DNA from: Hypomesus transpacificus
Taxonomy: Eukaryota > Chordata > Actinopteri > Osmeriformes > Osmeridae
DNA: 64,000 nt
Reading direction: 5' to 3'
Assembly: GCF_021917145.1 (NCBI RefSeq)
Contig: NW_025813703.1
Coordinates: 496,001-560,000 of the forward strand
Below, one piece after another: positions 37,449 to 51,115 of the stretch. Below the pieces are notes generated by a model. The model was not told the origin of the DNA. It made no database searches and saw nothing but the letters and a program-made list of their open reading frames with translations. Numbering within the stretch: position 1 is the first letter of the stretch; every line of letters starts with the position of its first letter. A program made the translations under genes and the position numbers.

Positions 37449-38955
37449 ATCTCACTTAAGAATTAAACATACTGTTTATGAACATAGGAAATGTATGTAT
37501 TTGTATTCATTATTTAAAGTAGAATTATACATAAGATGTTTGATTTATACTGAAAATGTATATTGTATATAAATTTCAACATAAAATACAGGCTATGTAT
37601 GATTGTTTCATTGTTTATTATATAATTGTTTAATAATAATTAATTCTGTATGACTTGATATATATTTTACTTTTAAACAAACTGAAATAACATGCTATAT
37701 TATTTCATGCACACATATGAGCTTCAGTGCCCCTGGGCTCTTTGGGGTACTTATCTGGCCTTGTCTAGACTGTTTAGCTGCAACTATAAACTCGGCAGAA
37801 GAAAAGTAGAATAAAGTTGTGGAATATTTTGTCAGAGGATAATATCTCCTCTTGCTAATCCCCATAGTATCCTATCCCTTCTAGCTCAATAGGAGAAGGT
37901 ATGGAAGAAGAAGATCACACCTCGGCTTGGTCTCCTCTCCATCCCAAAAGAACATGGTGCTGGTCTAAGTTGTTCATGTTCTTAATAGTCAAGTGAGAAC
38001 GGGAGTCAGAAGTATAACAAAGCAGGAGTGAAGCGGTGCTATTATGAAGCCAGATGGTCCTACCAGGGCCACCATGTGCACACCAAGATTAGGTTTAGTT
38101 CTACAGTTTAGCGCCACAATAGGAAATCTGACAAAGTAGGACAAATTGCCACAACAGGGGCACACTCGGACAAGGGCTGCTATGCATTTGGTGCTTTTGT
38201 AGACAGTAGTGTATTACCGTGATAGAACAGAACAAACAACACATTGAGAATACTTTTGTATTGATAAGTAGGTGAATTTTCAATCACACTGTGCTACATT
38301 TCAAAAGGAGATTTGCCTAAGAACTAATACAGTTGAAACTTAAAAAGGTGGTGACACTAAAGGTTAGTGTGATGTGGATGAAGAAATGCAGATGGGAAAA
38401 GAAACAAAAATGATAAACTATTAACTATAAAAAAACACTTATTCTTCATATAATACATTGTGGAGCATTGTTAAGCTTGGATGATTTCCAGGCAGGATAT
38501 GTCTTTGTGGAGGCTAAAAGAGTTGTGCATTTTATGTTTTCAGCAAAAGGTGAGCATGAGGGCATAAAAGTATGATCCATAATTGAGGCACTTTCTCAAG
38601 AGTCTTCAAAACAATCTTTACCATCTTTAAAATCAAGGTTGTCATTTTGCTTGTCAAACTCTTGAGCAAACTTTTTACATGGTTACATACTTGATTTGAG
38701 AGAACAGTACACTTAGTATTGCTTGTTGAGTTAATTGCACAGTTGACTTTTCAGGTGGCAGTAAAGTCATCCTCTCTACAGTAACCAGTGTATTTGGCTA
38801 TGAGTTGGGCTAATTCACCAATCCAGGATCTGTTTTGAATTTCTCCCTCTGATGGTAAGGGTTAGGATTTGAAGTTCAAAAAACTCATCGTACATTTGCC
38901 ACAGTTCTGTGTGTGCTGTGTTTGTGCAGTGAGGTGTGAAGGTGTGGACTTGGTG
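37449..38955. other. Intergenic and bloc1s4 3' UTR
   Basis: The right part should be bloc1s4 3' UTR on the minus strand. I recognised no other gene or named repeat. The small open frame at 38101-38283 has no resemblance to a family. Confidence 0.5.
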
Positions 38956-40539
38956 TCATTGCTCAGGGTGTGATGGGAAATAATCGTCTGTCCGGAACAC
39001 AGTGGGCGGCTCCAGCGGCTGGTGGTGTGCTCTCCTTGGGCTGGGTGTTTTCTGCAGATACAACCAATGATTACAATTTGCTTTCATAAACCTCACTTAG
39101 TCAACACAATCCCAGCTACACCTCCACTGACATCCATAACAACGCAGGAACTGGTTAAACGTTTTGTCTTACGTTGAGAAATCCAGGGACACTCATTGTG
39201 CGAAACATCTTTTTGAAAGCACCGGGTAAGGTCGCCTGTTCACCCTCCGCTTGTGTGACCTGCTCCTCCATAGCATTCACATTTGCACCAACCGTCTTGA
39301 CAAAGGTCTGTTAAACAAACCCATCAATGTTTACCATCATATAATGGGTGCATTTTGCATTTTCTAATAATAAAAATACTATTTGGTACTGAAAGAGTTT
39401 TACCTCTAACTTATCAATTCTTCTGTATATTTGTCTCATTTCCTCTGATTTTCTTTGGATTTGGGGTAGGTTCTCATTCACAATCTGGGAGGTGTCATTG
39501 CGGGTCTGTAAAAGGAGGTTAGAAAATAATATCACTTCTACCCATCTATTACCAGTCTGTGTTTATTTAATAGGGTCTCATATGTCTTATATATTTCTTG
39601 GTAAGCATCAAAACTGTCAACTTTCCAATTCCAGTCCCAACTTTGCAAGAAAGACAATAACTTGGGTATCATTGGTGACAATCAGTTGGAAGTTACTGTT
39701 ATAAAGTGAAGTACCATGTCCAGCATTCCAACAAACTCATCCACTCTAGTCAGCATTTCCTCCAAGCTCTTCTCCAAGCAAAGGATCTAATGTGAAAACA
39801 GTTGTTTTTAACAGAAATGTCAGAAGTCACACTATTCAGTAAATTCCTCCATGGTGATAGCACACCCTCACTGTGACATGCAGGAGGAGCAATGGCTCAG
39901 CAACAGTGACTTTCAACAAGTAGTTCCAACAAAACGTAGCCTAACAAACCTTTCATATCACAACCGCAGGAAGTAATTGTATGTGGGTACAGTACCCATA
40001 CTGTGTGACACATAACGGTTTATTCAGAAAGCCCTACTAATCAATTCAAGACGTCTACCATGCAAAACAAGAGACATGACGAGGACACAGGTTCTTTGTA
40101 TGTGTTTTGAAGTAGAGGTAGCTATCTGTGTAGCCTATCACGCTTTTGTAATTACTACAAGCTGCAATCTAACCTAGCATGAATAAGGAGGGTTGTGAAT
40201 AACGAGATCGATTTGTACGTTAACTAGAACTCTCACCTCGTCGCCTGCAGTCGCTCTTATGTATGAGGAATAATGAAGGGCAGTTTGTCTCAGGACATCA
40301 TCGTCCTTGTCTTGGTCCGTGTCGGGCTCAGCGACGTTGAAGCTCGGACTGTGGGAGACTGGAGCGCCGAAGCTGGGGCTTTGGGACACAGTACCACTGC
40401 TGCTCAGAGTCTCGCTTACCATCGACAGACTGCTCGCACTTTGGGACACGATACCACTGTCCCTACTAATTTCGGCACTGGACTCCTCCAGAGGTGACAG
40501 AACACCTACTCTGTCCATCAGATGATGCATTTCACCCAT
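38956..40539 (-). CDS. bloc1s4: BLOC-1 subunit 4 (cappuccino homologue), 5 exons, 235 aa
   Basis: BLOC1S4 is a coiled-coil subunit of the BLOC-1 complex, needed for biogenesis of lysosome-related organelles such as melanosomes (family knowledge). Coding exons are 40237-40539, 39715-39786, 39404-39505, 39173-39307 and 38956-39051, all phase 0. Visible matches are SRDSGIVSQS with a serine-rich N-terminus, LTRVDEFVGMLDM, KSEEMRQIYRRIDKLE, MEEQVTQAEGE, and the C-terminal VFRTDDYFP. Length is close to the human protein (217 aa). The start at 40539 is the first ATG of the frame. As I recall, the mammalian gene is a single exon, so the four introns here are noteworthy. A start-proximal frame on the plus strand is only its shadow. 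Confidence 0.95.
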
Positions 40540-42012
40540 AAACTTTCATAAACACTGAGTCCCCTCTCGATTTCCTGTACGTCACTAAAGACTCATCACG
40601 TGACATTCACTGTGAGTGGAGGCTCGTAAGGCTCAAATCGAACGATGGGAAATGGTGCAAATGTGTATTGCGCAACATTTTTGGAAGTATGACCATACCA
40701 AAACCATTATTAACAAAGCTCAAATTGTTGAATCTAAAATCACATTTAACATACTATGCAAAATGTAAAGTTGTAAAAAATCGGGAGTGAAATAAACATC
40801 CATATTAAAGTACATAAACAAACTTTATTTTAGACAGCTTAAAACATTTAGAAAAGAAAATAATTTGATAAATCAACAAAATATATACAATATAATTCAA
40901 AACCAAATTCACAAAGACAGGAATGGGTATTAGACACTACAATATAGAGTTAGAAAAGTATGACTTGAAAATGATATCAATCATAAGAATACAAGCAGCA
41001 TTTTACTTTTAACATCACTACTTTTCTTCGTGGATAAAAAGGCACTTAGAAACATGGTGTAGACAACGTCTCGGAAAAAATATGTTTAATTTACTGGGTA
41101 AGAGTAATTCCAGAATGGAATATTTAAAATATTTTAATAACTAATTTAATACTAAACCTGTAGTAAATGGTCATGTGGCTTTTTGATGTGACCCACACAA
41201 CCAGCAGAGCGCAGCAAACACCACAATATTGCACTGAACTCAACAGGATTTTGCCAGGCCCTGAATACAAATGAAACCCAATTATCCCAGTCTATGACCT
41301 TAAAATGAATGCCCGATAATTGAAGAGTAAATGAAAGAGATTTTATTGACAAATATACATACCAGCTAGCCATAGCGTATTATTTAGACAACAGGACCAA
41401 TTTCTTTAACATTGTGGTATGCAAGTAAGGACTGAAACAACCCATCCAGAAGATTCCTGCTTTGTCTAGTCCACGTGGTATCTGCTAGTAGGAGGTCCTA
41501 CATGTCACTAAAGTAATAACTGCTTCACAAGCACAGTGTCACAGTGTTTGAGTAAACAGCAGAGATAAGATGTTCATTAGAGAAGAGGTGAGAATGTGCG
41601 GCTGCAAGGGGTAAAGCTGCATTCCATGGACTGGAATCCCTTTTGGGAGGACAATATTAACAAAATAAAGCATTTACCAGGAAGTGTCACTGCATGCAGG
41701 GTAAAATGTCCAGTAATTGTCAGTGTCAACATAGTAACATAAAAATGTGACTGATGGGAAAATACTGCCCAAATATAAACATCTATTAGCAAACATTATT
41801 GATGGCGTGAACTAGATTTTCCCTACAGCGGAAAACATTATTGGGTGAGTTGCTCACAATAAGATTCAGGTTTGTATGTGAAGATGGAATTCATTATTAA
41901 AATGGTACATATGACCATAATCAATAACAATGATATTCCTGCTTGCATCTCCATACTGCAAGTCTAGATTTTGTGTATTTTTTTAAACAAAACTCCTTAA
42001 GACTTAGAATAA
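40540..42012. other. Intergenic, bloc1s4 to pard6g
   Basis: The bloc1s4 promoter should lie on the left. AT-rich sequence without a recognised gene fills the rest. Confidence 0.5.
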
Positions 42013-42018
42013 TTTATT
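42013..42018 (-). terminator. Candidate pard6g polyadenylation signal (AATAAA)
   Basis: AATAAA on the minus strand about 490 bases downstream of the pard6g stop at 42509. No closer AATAAA was noticed. The interval between is taken as 3' UTR. Confidence 0.45.
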
Positions 42019-42508
42019 GGAACAAAATACAAACTTAAAAATGTTTTATCCATGGTTAAGAGATTGAAGAAAATAATTAGACAATCTACACAGCATTGAT
42101 CAGAAACAGAGTTACAATTTAAAATGTTCTTAATACACAAAACCTTAAAGTTGGTCCTGAAAAGGAGAGTGAAAGAAAAGTAATCAGTGGTTTCCAAAAG
42201 TTGGGGGTGATTTAAGACTACACAACAGTGGACTTGCCTAAAATTGTGAAATGCATGAATGTACTTTACATTAAAAAAAAATCTTTGATGCAAGACTGAG
42301 AAAACATTTAAAAACACAAACAATACAAAATGAACTCTCCTCGTTTCCTGATTTGAATTCATAGTCGTGTTATTGTTGGATTTAGATTTTTAAAAGTAAC
42401 ACATTTAGTTAAGAAAGTTTGAGGAAGTGTGTTTATTATCATACACCCAGCAAGAAATGTTCCACAGTCTCTGGGTAGCCAGGAGGTTTGAGTGTCTCTG
42501 AGTGTGTA

Positions 42509-43563
42509 TTATAGAGTAATGACAGTGCCGTCCTCTTCCACGCCTCCTCTGGGCAAGGCAAGGCTGTGTCGTGGGTCCGTTCTCATGGTACTGAGGATTT
42601 TATGCAGGCTGCCATTGCTGTGTCGTAGGGCAGGGTTGCTACTGTGGTGCTGGGGCTGGTAGCCCGCCTGCTGTTGGAGCGTCAGGTCTCTGTGGAGCTG
42701 GAAACTGAGACTGCTGTGATGGGTCCCCCCATTCAGGCTTGGCTGGGAGTGGAATGAGGCCGTGGACACCATGGAGGCAGGGCGCGTGGGGGGGCTGGGG
42801 GGGACGACAGGGGGTGGAGCCGGTGGAGGGGCCACCAGGGCTTGAGTTGGAGCCAGGGAGCGTGTTGTCGTTGCTGAAGTTGTTGAGCAGTTAGAACGCC
42901 GGGACGGCCTCTTCAAGCTGCTCTCGATGACGATATCAGATTCCTCGTCGCTCTCCAACTCGTCCGGGTAGCCGTGGTGAGCCCCTGGGTTCATTGCCAG
43001 GGCAATTGTGGTGGACAGGCTGGGGTAGCCGGTGGAGCCACCGCTGTCTGATGACTGGCCTGAGCTGCCAGAAATGCGGCTGCTTCGCACAACGTTGTTG
43101 CGCTGGTTGACTGGCTTGACCGTCACAATGAGGTTATGGCTGTTGGCAATCATCATGTCCGTCACTTGGTCTAGGGACTTACCAGTCACCTCAATGCCGT
43201 TCACCTCCAGAACCTCATCGTTCACCGCCAGCAGTCCCGTGCTTTCCGCCAGGCCGCCGGGAACCATCCTGGAGATGAAGATGCCCGGAACCTTCTCCAG
43301 CCCGTGTGGCGTCACCCGGACGCTTGTGCCGTCGCGGATGTAGAAGCCCAGTGGCTTGTCGGAGCCGTGGCGGTACAGCCGGACGCGGCGGTGGGACTCG
43401 GGCAGGATGTCCACGTCGATGATGGAGGAAACGGGCCGGAAGTCTTGCGGCATGCCGATGCGTATGTGCGGCCGCTTGCGGTTGACGTCGTTGCGGAGCA
43501 CCACCGCTGCCTTCTTCCTGCGCGTCAGCGTGTTGGTGCCAAAGTTGGCGTAGTCCACCTCTT
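42509..43563 (-). CDS. pard6g: PAR-6 gamma polarity protein, last exon (CRIB-like motif, PDZ, tail)
   Basis: PAR6 links Cdc42-GTP, aPKC and PAR3 in apical-basal polarity (family knowledge). This 351-codon exon begins with the second and third bases of a Glu codon completed from the PB1 exon at 60228. It holds the semi-CRIB motif ([18 protein letters not shown]), then the PDZ domain ([20 protein letters not shown] to [14 protein letters not shown], with the [17 protein letters not shown] core). A proline-rich linker follows, then a tail ([20 protein letters not shown], ending VITL). The [15 protein letters not shown] tail is typical of PARD6G and not of PARD6A or B. The C-terminal VITL resembles a PDZ ligand. 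Fish have pard6ga and pard6gb, and I cannot tell which this is. Confidence 0.95.
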
Positions 43564-46500
43564 CTGCAAGGCAGAGAAAGAGGGAGATACAACTTCAGAA
43601 CATGTCACATTTCATGACTAGAAACCGCATGCAGTCTAGCATTGGCATATGTATGTGGATACAAGCAGAGAGTAGAGGCTAGAGACTTTCATACAGAATT
43701 GATCCCTAGTGTGCCATTTATAATCATAAATTAAAGTTGAGAAAATTGGCCTAGCGAGTCAAATGCTGAAATGTCAACTTTGAGGCCACTGAGAAAAGGG
43801 GGGTCTAGCTACTAAATTCCAGCTAGGAGTCATTCATGACATGCCGAGCCTGTGAATGTGTGTGCATAGTGCTGAGTGAGCAGTCCCTTCTGTGACACGT
43901 CCCGTCGCTGCTGCTTTCGGAGCCGTTTGCGGGAGCCTATCCTGCAAATCTGTGCATGTGCACAGAAACAGCTGTTAACTAAGTAGGAATGTACCATATA
44001 GGAACCTAGAGAAAACAAGTAACAGTCACACTGGCCAGCGAACATGAGAAAGCCATCCTATGATCATATCAAACTAAGCTGCCGTAATGGTCAACGGCTT
44101 GGCCAAAGTCATACTCATAGTATGATGCCAAGACATGAAGATTAAAGCCTTTCAGGAGATTTACAAAGTCAGACATGCTTTCCACTTCACTTTCAACACA
44201 GCATTAACTGAACAGAATTTGTGGAAGGTAACATAATACTGGCCTCTCGACAGCATACAACAAGCTGTCTGTCTGGCAAAACTACAATGTAACAGAAGAT
44301 AAAGCTTTAAAAGAATGGAAAACTAGAACTGTATTGTCCACACCAAGTGGAAGTTGCCCTTCTGTGCCACAAGGAAACAATGGCAAGACAAACCACTCAG
44401 GAGCACTACAATCATAATCCTCATGTAAGATTGCTGTCTCTCTAAATGTTACATTTGAAGTTTATTAAATTAGCAGACACAAATCAGAATGGCAGAGGTT
44501 CTAACTGTTTTTCAGTGGTCAAAGAACACAGTCTATATTTTTCCAGACAACGATAATATAACCAACAGATGTCCTAATCTCACATTATCAATAGAACGGA
44601 AGGGAGAAAGAGTGTCATGAGGTTTTTATCAAAAAACTTTCTGCTTGATTCTTTTTTCCTGTTGGAAAACAGGAAATCTGGACACCATGGGACAGGAAGT
44701 CCCTGAGGGGGAGGGGGGCACTGCCTCCGTGACAATCGGAATGAGTCACAAACCTATGGGAAGACACCTGCCTTGTATAAAGTGTGTATTTGAGCTTCCA
44801 AGCTTAGATACGTGTACGGCACAGTACACACAACATACTTTGTGCAAGCAAGCACAATAGAAAGCATCAAGCAACAATGTGTTAAAACTGTCAAAATCCC
44901 CAACCCGTCATGTTGACTGGCTTCTCTGGTCTCTTTATTCATGAGGAGAAACATGATGAACAAACATTTCCTTCCTTAGAATTTCCTCAGTCTGTTAGCG
45001 CTAACAGTTCATCTGTGGAGGCCCTCTGTGTCTGTACCATATTAAGGCTCTTCTCTGAGTGAGTCTGTACCATATTAAAGCTCTCTGTCAGACAGCTGAC
45101 TCAGGAGAGTTCTATTTCCCTCCTCCTCCTGCTGGAATCTAATTACGAGGCAAAATACACTGTTTTAATATGGTGGCCCTGGGACCAAATGTTATTATGC
45201 AGCTTGCTGTACACCATCTAGACTCCCGAGCACATAGGTGGAACAGAAGACCACAGGTATTGAAGGTGGAAAACCACAAATACAGCCCGGCCTGGCTTGT
45301 CTACTACTCTGTATGGCTCGGGTCAAAGCTAGCCAGCTAACTGCCTAGCAAGCCGTTTTAGATCAAACAAGTCTGGAAAACGCCTCCTCTGAAGTTCAGT
45401 GCATTAGACCATTTTCAAAATATGCAATTTCTAGCAGAAAGCTTCTGAATGTCATCAAAGTGGGTTGCTGCAGTTATTCAGAGATTTTTAAGGAGGTTAC
45501 CAGGGTGGAGGCATGGTTGTTTTGATTGAAACCAGACAGGCGTTTATTATGGGGTGGAATTTCTGGCCACAAGTGCAAGTCTGGCTGATGGGAAACATAT
45601 TGGAGAGTTTGCTGCTTTGTGTCATTACAGACCCGTGCACTGCTACTCAATGACGAGCAGTGTTGGTCAGTAGCATCGCTACAAGTAGAGTGTGTTATTT
45701 TGATAAACAAAATGTTTGATAAACAAAATGTTTTCCCTATTAACTGTCAAATAAGAAACCAAAGTGTATCAGTATGTGAGTTCTTAACTCTCATATTGGC
45801 ATAGTTTTCAACTAGCCCATATACTACAACAGCATAATAGAATTCCTGAGATTCTGTTATGGTTTGGATTTTGGGGTGCCATCCCAAGATTTTCAGTGGC
45901 CCCATCTGGCCACCCCCATGTCTGGGGGTGCCACTGATGTGGAGCCAACAGAAGCACTTGTATGAGGGTGACATCACGTCCCAATCGTTGGGCTGATGCC
46001 CGCTACAGACACGGCACCTTGAGTTTACTTGATGGAAAGATGGTGAGGATGCCAACCACGCTAATCACCACCACTTAGTGCAGTCTGCAAACACAACGTG
46101 TCAACAGCTAACCACTACCAGCAAAAACTAAAATCACTGCTGACAGAAAATAAAATACAAGCGTGGGGATGTGTGTGTGGGTTGCAAAAGACAAACTTAA
46201 ACAAAAGAAATACATATAAGGAGGGAAGAGATAAATATAACTTGTAGGCTGCAAATCCATTCAAACACAAACACAGGTGCACATGCACTTCTGTTTGGTT
46301 TTGTTTCCAAATTGGTTCAGGAGCAGTAAGAGCAGAGAACACAGTTTATTGTTTAATAAACAATTGAATGGAAAATGTTTCACCTGCTTATCTGTTTGAC
46401 TGACTTGTACTGATCACTGAGATTCCATTGACTTGGATTAGGGCAAGATGAGAAGTTAAGTTTGAGTTGTTTTGGCTACCTAATTGATGTATTCCCATCA

Positions 46501-48230
46501 ATGGTTTTATGGATACACTCTTGGGATAGCTCCTGACTTGAGGACATGCACCAATGAGACTCTCTCCACCAAACTGACATTCTGCCCGGTAACATGATCC
46601 CTCAGACCCTCTGCAGTTTTAAGAATAAAATAGAACCTGGGAATGCGGCAGGAATTGTGCTTCAGAGTAACAGCTCGCGTCTGGCAGCAGGACCCTGTCT
46701 GCTGGTCTGTGGGACAGCGTCTGCCCTGTCAGCATGCCTGCTGGGCCTCACCACGACTCAAAGCCAACGCTCGGCCTGGCTGGTCCGAGTTCAGTTTGTA
46801 TAAAAAGTGAAAACAAGACCCTGAAAATACTGTGATTTCAATATTTGGGCTGACAGTGTGTGCATTGCGGTTCAAGGTTCTCTGAGGATATATTCAACAC
46901 AACGGTCTCATGTAAAAACTTTGGGATAAATGACAAAGAACCACAAGCCAGTAGTATTTTCTTTCCTTCCATTGTCTGACTAATTCCAATGATGCATGGC
47001 ATTCTCATTCTGAGCTTGTTGACTCAACTAGAGCCCTTCACACACAGGTTAACTTAACAACCCCCTCATAGGAGTAATCCTTATTGCACTGAGGCATGAT
47101 GAGCAAGTGAAATTCAAAGTTGTGGATCAAAGGCTCCCGTTGTAATTGCCAGACATGTGAAGGCTCAATGAACTCATGGATTTTTACACTCGGACTAATA
47201 AGGAAGCAAGAGCCTTTTCAAAAGATAATGGGAACGTTTTCGAAATTGAACCGAAGAAAGTTTCCAAATTAAATGTAACTTCAGAGTGAAATGTACAGTT
47301 ATGACATTGTAAATGTAAACAGTTACAGTTACTTTTTAACTACACCCAAATGTGCACAGAGTACAGACACACCAGTTGCATGTGGAAGAATTAGCACTGG
47401 TGATGAGACGTCTCAAGAGAGTACTGGCACACAGAATGAGCAAACTTAACAATGACAGCATGTGATATCAACGAGTCACCTGGTCGGACACCACGCCATA
47501 AAGGAGTCAGGGGTTAAGGGGTCAGGGGTGTGGAGGGCTCGGTGGGTCAAGAACCCTGTGTGTGGGTGTGCGTGTGTGTGCACGTGCGTTCATGCATCTG
47601 ACTCAGCAGTGCTGTAGCGGTCAGGAATGGGGCTGTGGGAGGACCCAGATTCCCCAGGCCTCTGGTAACAGGTATCTGTCACTCAAGTCTGAATAGCTCA
47701 ATGTAACTAGCCGACTGGAGGCTATTTTAAGATTTCTAGAAGAGCGGTTTAGGAGCAGCTTTTCATCTGAAGGCTGCTAGCTGTCAAATCATCCCTTTCT
47801 CCTGTATCCTGTATGCAAGGTACGAGGCTGGAATGAACCCAAATGCAAAACAAGTCCTCTTTATTTTCTCTTGTTTATCAAAGCCCACATCTACTTAACT
47901 GGGGCAGGGAGGATGAGCCCCTTTCAAGTTCTACAGCATTTTTACTTGCTCTAATAAAAAGCCAAGTATCTTAAGAGTTTTATGATTGCCCATTAGGCCT
48001 CTGCTCTCACTTTGTTCTCTTGTTCAAAGCTGAGGACCAGACAAACGCACCCGTGAACGCCAGATGAGGAAAAAATACCTAAACAAAAACCAGAGAAGGG
48101 CTTCTATTTTGAGCCACTACTTTGAATCCTGCAGCGGTAATCTATGAACAGTTTGTCCTCTGTGAGTAATGTGGATGAAAGTATGGGACAACGAACAGGG
48201 ATTACAGTATAAATTAAGTGTGTATGTGGT

Positions 48231-48256
48231 AGTGTGTGTGTGTGTGTGTGTGTGTA
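48231..48256. repeat. (GT)n microsatellite
   Basis: A short GT dinucleotide run in the pard6g intron, in a wider GT-rich patch to about 48300. Confidence 0.8.
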
Positions 48257-49517
48257 GGACTAGGTGTGTTTGTGCATCTGCACGTGCAGGCATAGGGGTG
48301 GTTTTCAAGCAAACAAAAGCAGAGACACTGGGTGAAAAAGAGTAGCGTAGGTCCCACAAAGGCAAGTTTAGAACTGGGGATTCAAACTAATGGGAGCGTG
48401 TCTGTCGATTACTTTAAAAACCACGCAGTATGAAGAATGGCAAACCGTTTTTGGGGCTACCAGTAATCTTATGCTGTGAGGTTATTGAATTTAGAGTAGT
48501 AATTTTGAATGAGGAATTTACAGGTGAGGGGCACTGGTATGTGTGCCACTTCAAGTTATTTTGGACAACTCAGGTAACAGGGTCCATGTTCTGTTTCTAT
48601 CTGCGAGTGTGTTTATAACTATGGTTAGTCACAGAACTGACCGGCCATGACATTGGGCTAAGTGCTAGGTCTCAACCCGTGTCCACTTTCTTAAAAGAGT
48701 TCAGAAAGAAAGATTTGGCAAAATGTAGAACTCATGGAACCATCCCTTTCTCTTTTCTACACAAACAGATTCACCTCCACAGCTTCAGTAGAACGCAGAA
48801 TACCATGTCACAACCCTGTTTTAGATGTATTTTAAATGTCGATGCAGCTTTGTGGGTGGCATGCCACTAGGGATGGGTTCAGTTCAAGGTTGAACGTTGA
48901 CGGAACACTTCACGTCTCCACGCTGTCTTTTCAAAACATTAGGGAGGTCTGTCTGGGAGACTAAGGCTGCCAAGACATCCAGCAAATGCTAACACACAGA
49001 CAAAAAGAAATTTGGCAAAAGAAGAAAGGCAACCTCTTGTCAAGAGAGAGAAAAAAAAAAGGTTAAATAATCAGACATGGTTCACATTCTTGTAAGGGTG
49101 CTCACGGCCAGGATAGAACTTGAGGTCTTAGAACATCCAGACAATGACAGACAGGGGAGGAGGTTTAACTCGTAATCTATTATAAAGTTCCTACTCATTC
49201 TAGTTCCCATGTTTAGAGTTCCCTTTATGGTTGTGGACATGTCCTACAACTTAGTTTCACTACTATAATATGACAACCACCAGGGACCGTGAAGCTGAAA
49301 AGTGAACCGAGATCAGAGACAGCCAGCACATAGTATTGAATGGAAGGACAGTTCAGAGTTCTCTGTTTGGGGCCAAGATGAGTGGAAGAGCAGCCCCCAC
49401 TGCCCTCCCTTCTCCACCCACCCTTACTGTTAGCATGGTGTATGGGCCGCCACACATCTGGGACAAGTTAAGGAGAGCTGCCTGGTCTGCATAAGTGTGG
49501 AGAGTGTGCCTCAGGAT

Positions 49518-49668
49518 TAAGAAGCTCTCTCTACCTCTCTCTCCCCCCCCCTCTCTCTCCCTCTCCTCTCTCCCCCCCCTCTCTCTCTCCCCCCCCTCTC
49601 TCTCTCCCCCCTCTCTCTCTCCCCCCTCTCTCTCTCTCCCCTCTCTCTCTCTCCCCTCTCTCTCTTTT
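49518..49668. repeat. Polypyrimidine (CT/C) tract
   Basis: About 150 bases of CTCTCT alternating with runs of five to nine C on the plus strand (purine-only on the minus strand). Open frames across it on both strands are low-complexity artefacts. Confidence 0.9.
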
Positions 49669-50845
49669 GGTTCTGCGCCGCCACCCCTTTTCTTCATACG
49701 CAGCACATTTCTGCCACAGGTCATGGCAGAGGACTCAGTGGGTTACGAGACAGGGAGTGAGGAGTGAAAAATAGGGCGGGGGCAGATGGAGCCAAGAGAG
49801 GGAGTGATAGAGGGAGGGAGTGAGGACTCAGCGAGCTGGCAGGGTGGGGGGAGGGAAGTAATAGGTGGTGGTGGTGGTGGGGGGGGGGGGCATGTCTTGC
49901 ATTCCTCTATGGGAGACAGACAGGAGAGAAAAGGGGGGAACGAACAGAGAAAGAAATGCTTTTTTCCTCCCATCTACCTTTATTAAAACACACGGAAAAT
50001 GTGGTTTTCTGTGAGAATGCAGGGTTTAATCCGCAGTTTCCTAGTCTGAGGTCAAAGTGAATTATTGGCACGGCTGCACTGTCTGATTTGTATTCAAACC
50101 ATCTTCAGACTTTCAGATAGATGTTCTCCACCAACAGTTGTTCTCTGACCATGTTGACGAGTTCTCTTCCTCGCATATGTTCTACAAGAGTATATTCACT
50201 TTTACATGGTATACACATGAACTTAATACAATGGGTACATGCTGGATCTGTGCACATAGAATCAAATTGAACTTTTTAACTGAGTGGAAAATGATTTGAA
50301 GTGCTATAGAAGTAAGCAGTAAACAAGAGTTGTCATAGGTGATGCTCAAGACATTCAATCATGTCCACAAGCTGTTTTGCGTTTTGTTGAGAGAAAATAA
50401 GGAGGCAAATAGGTTCCAATACATTCCCCCAAACAAACCAATGCACTGATTCCTAAGTGCCAACCTAAACGATAGAATGTCCCGAAAAAGTGGTAAAAGG
50501 CCACGTGCACGTCGTCCATCTGAGAGTGAAAGTCCCGAGCGCCGATTAGAGACAGCTGTTCCACCGCAACAGAGAAAGCCATGCTGCTGTTCTGGGAACC
50601 ACATGAGAGTGATGAGGGCCAGACAACAAAGTACCTCACGCTCCAAGCTCTTGAGCCCTCTAACATTCAACAAGACCGAGCTGAAAGACGCGTTTAAAAT
50701 TGGACACGCTTTGTGATTGTTCATTCAAATCAGAGCTATTTGTGTGTGTGTCCTGTGTGGATGGAATTCATTTCGAGTTAATGTGTGATGATGGAGTACG
50801 GTCCATTCATAAAGCCAGTGGGAGATCAAGGATTGAGTCAATGTT

Positions 50846-51115
50846 TATATGTAGGGAGTCATTGTTTCAGTTCTGATTCCTATATGTAGGGAGTCATTGT
50901 TTCAGTTCTGATTCCTATATGTAGGGAGTCATTGTTTCAGTTCTGATTCCTATATGTAGGGAGTCATTGTTTCAGTTCTGATTCCTATATGTAGGGAGTC
51001 ATTGTTTCAGTTCTGATTCCTATATGTAGGGAGTCATTGTTTCAGTTCTGATTCCTATATGTAGGGAGTCATTGTTTCAATTATGATTACTATATGTAGG
51101 GACTCGGGAGTCATT
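50846..51115. repeat. 35-bp minisatellite, seven full copies
   Basis: The unit starts TATATGTAGGGAGTCATTGT and has period 35, with starts at 50846, 50881, 50916, 50951, 50986, 51021 and 51056. The first six copies are essentially identical. The seventh has several changes, and a partial eighth starts at 51091. Confidence 0.95.

Noticed and set aside
43215..43621. Frames of 105-125 codons overlapping the pard6g last exon
   Set aside because: They are shadow frames of a GC-rich coding exon whose true frame shows the PDZ domain.
46594..46803. 69-codon plus-strand frame in the pard6g intron
   Set aside because: No domain, no splice context and no repeat of the pattern elsewhere. Treated as chance.
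49353..49767. Open frames of 90-123 codons on both strands
   Set aside because: They are translations of the CT/C tract (repeating Ser-Leu-Pro or Arg-Glu-Gly) with no family content.
50846..51115. Possible CRISPR array
   Set aside because: The 35-bp units are directly adjacent with no spacers, and the context is a vertebrate intron.
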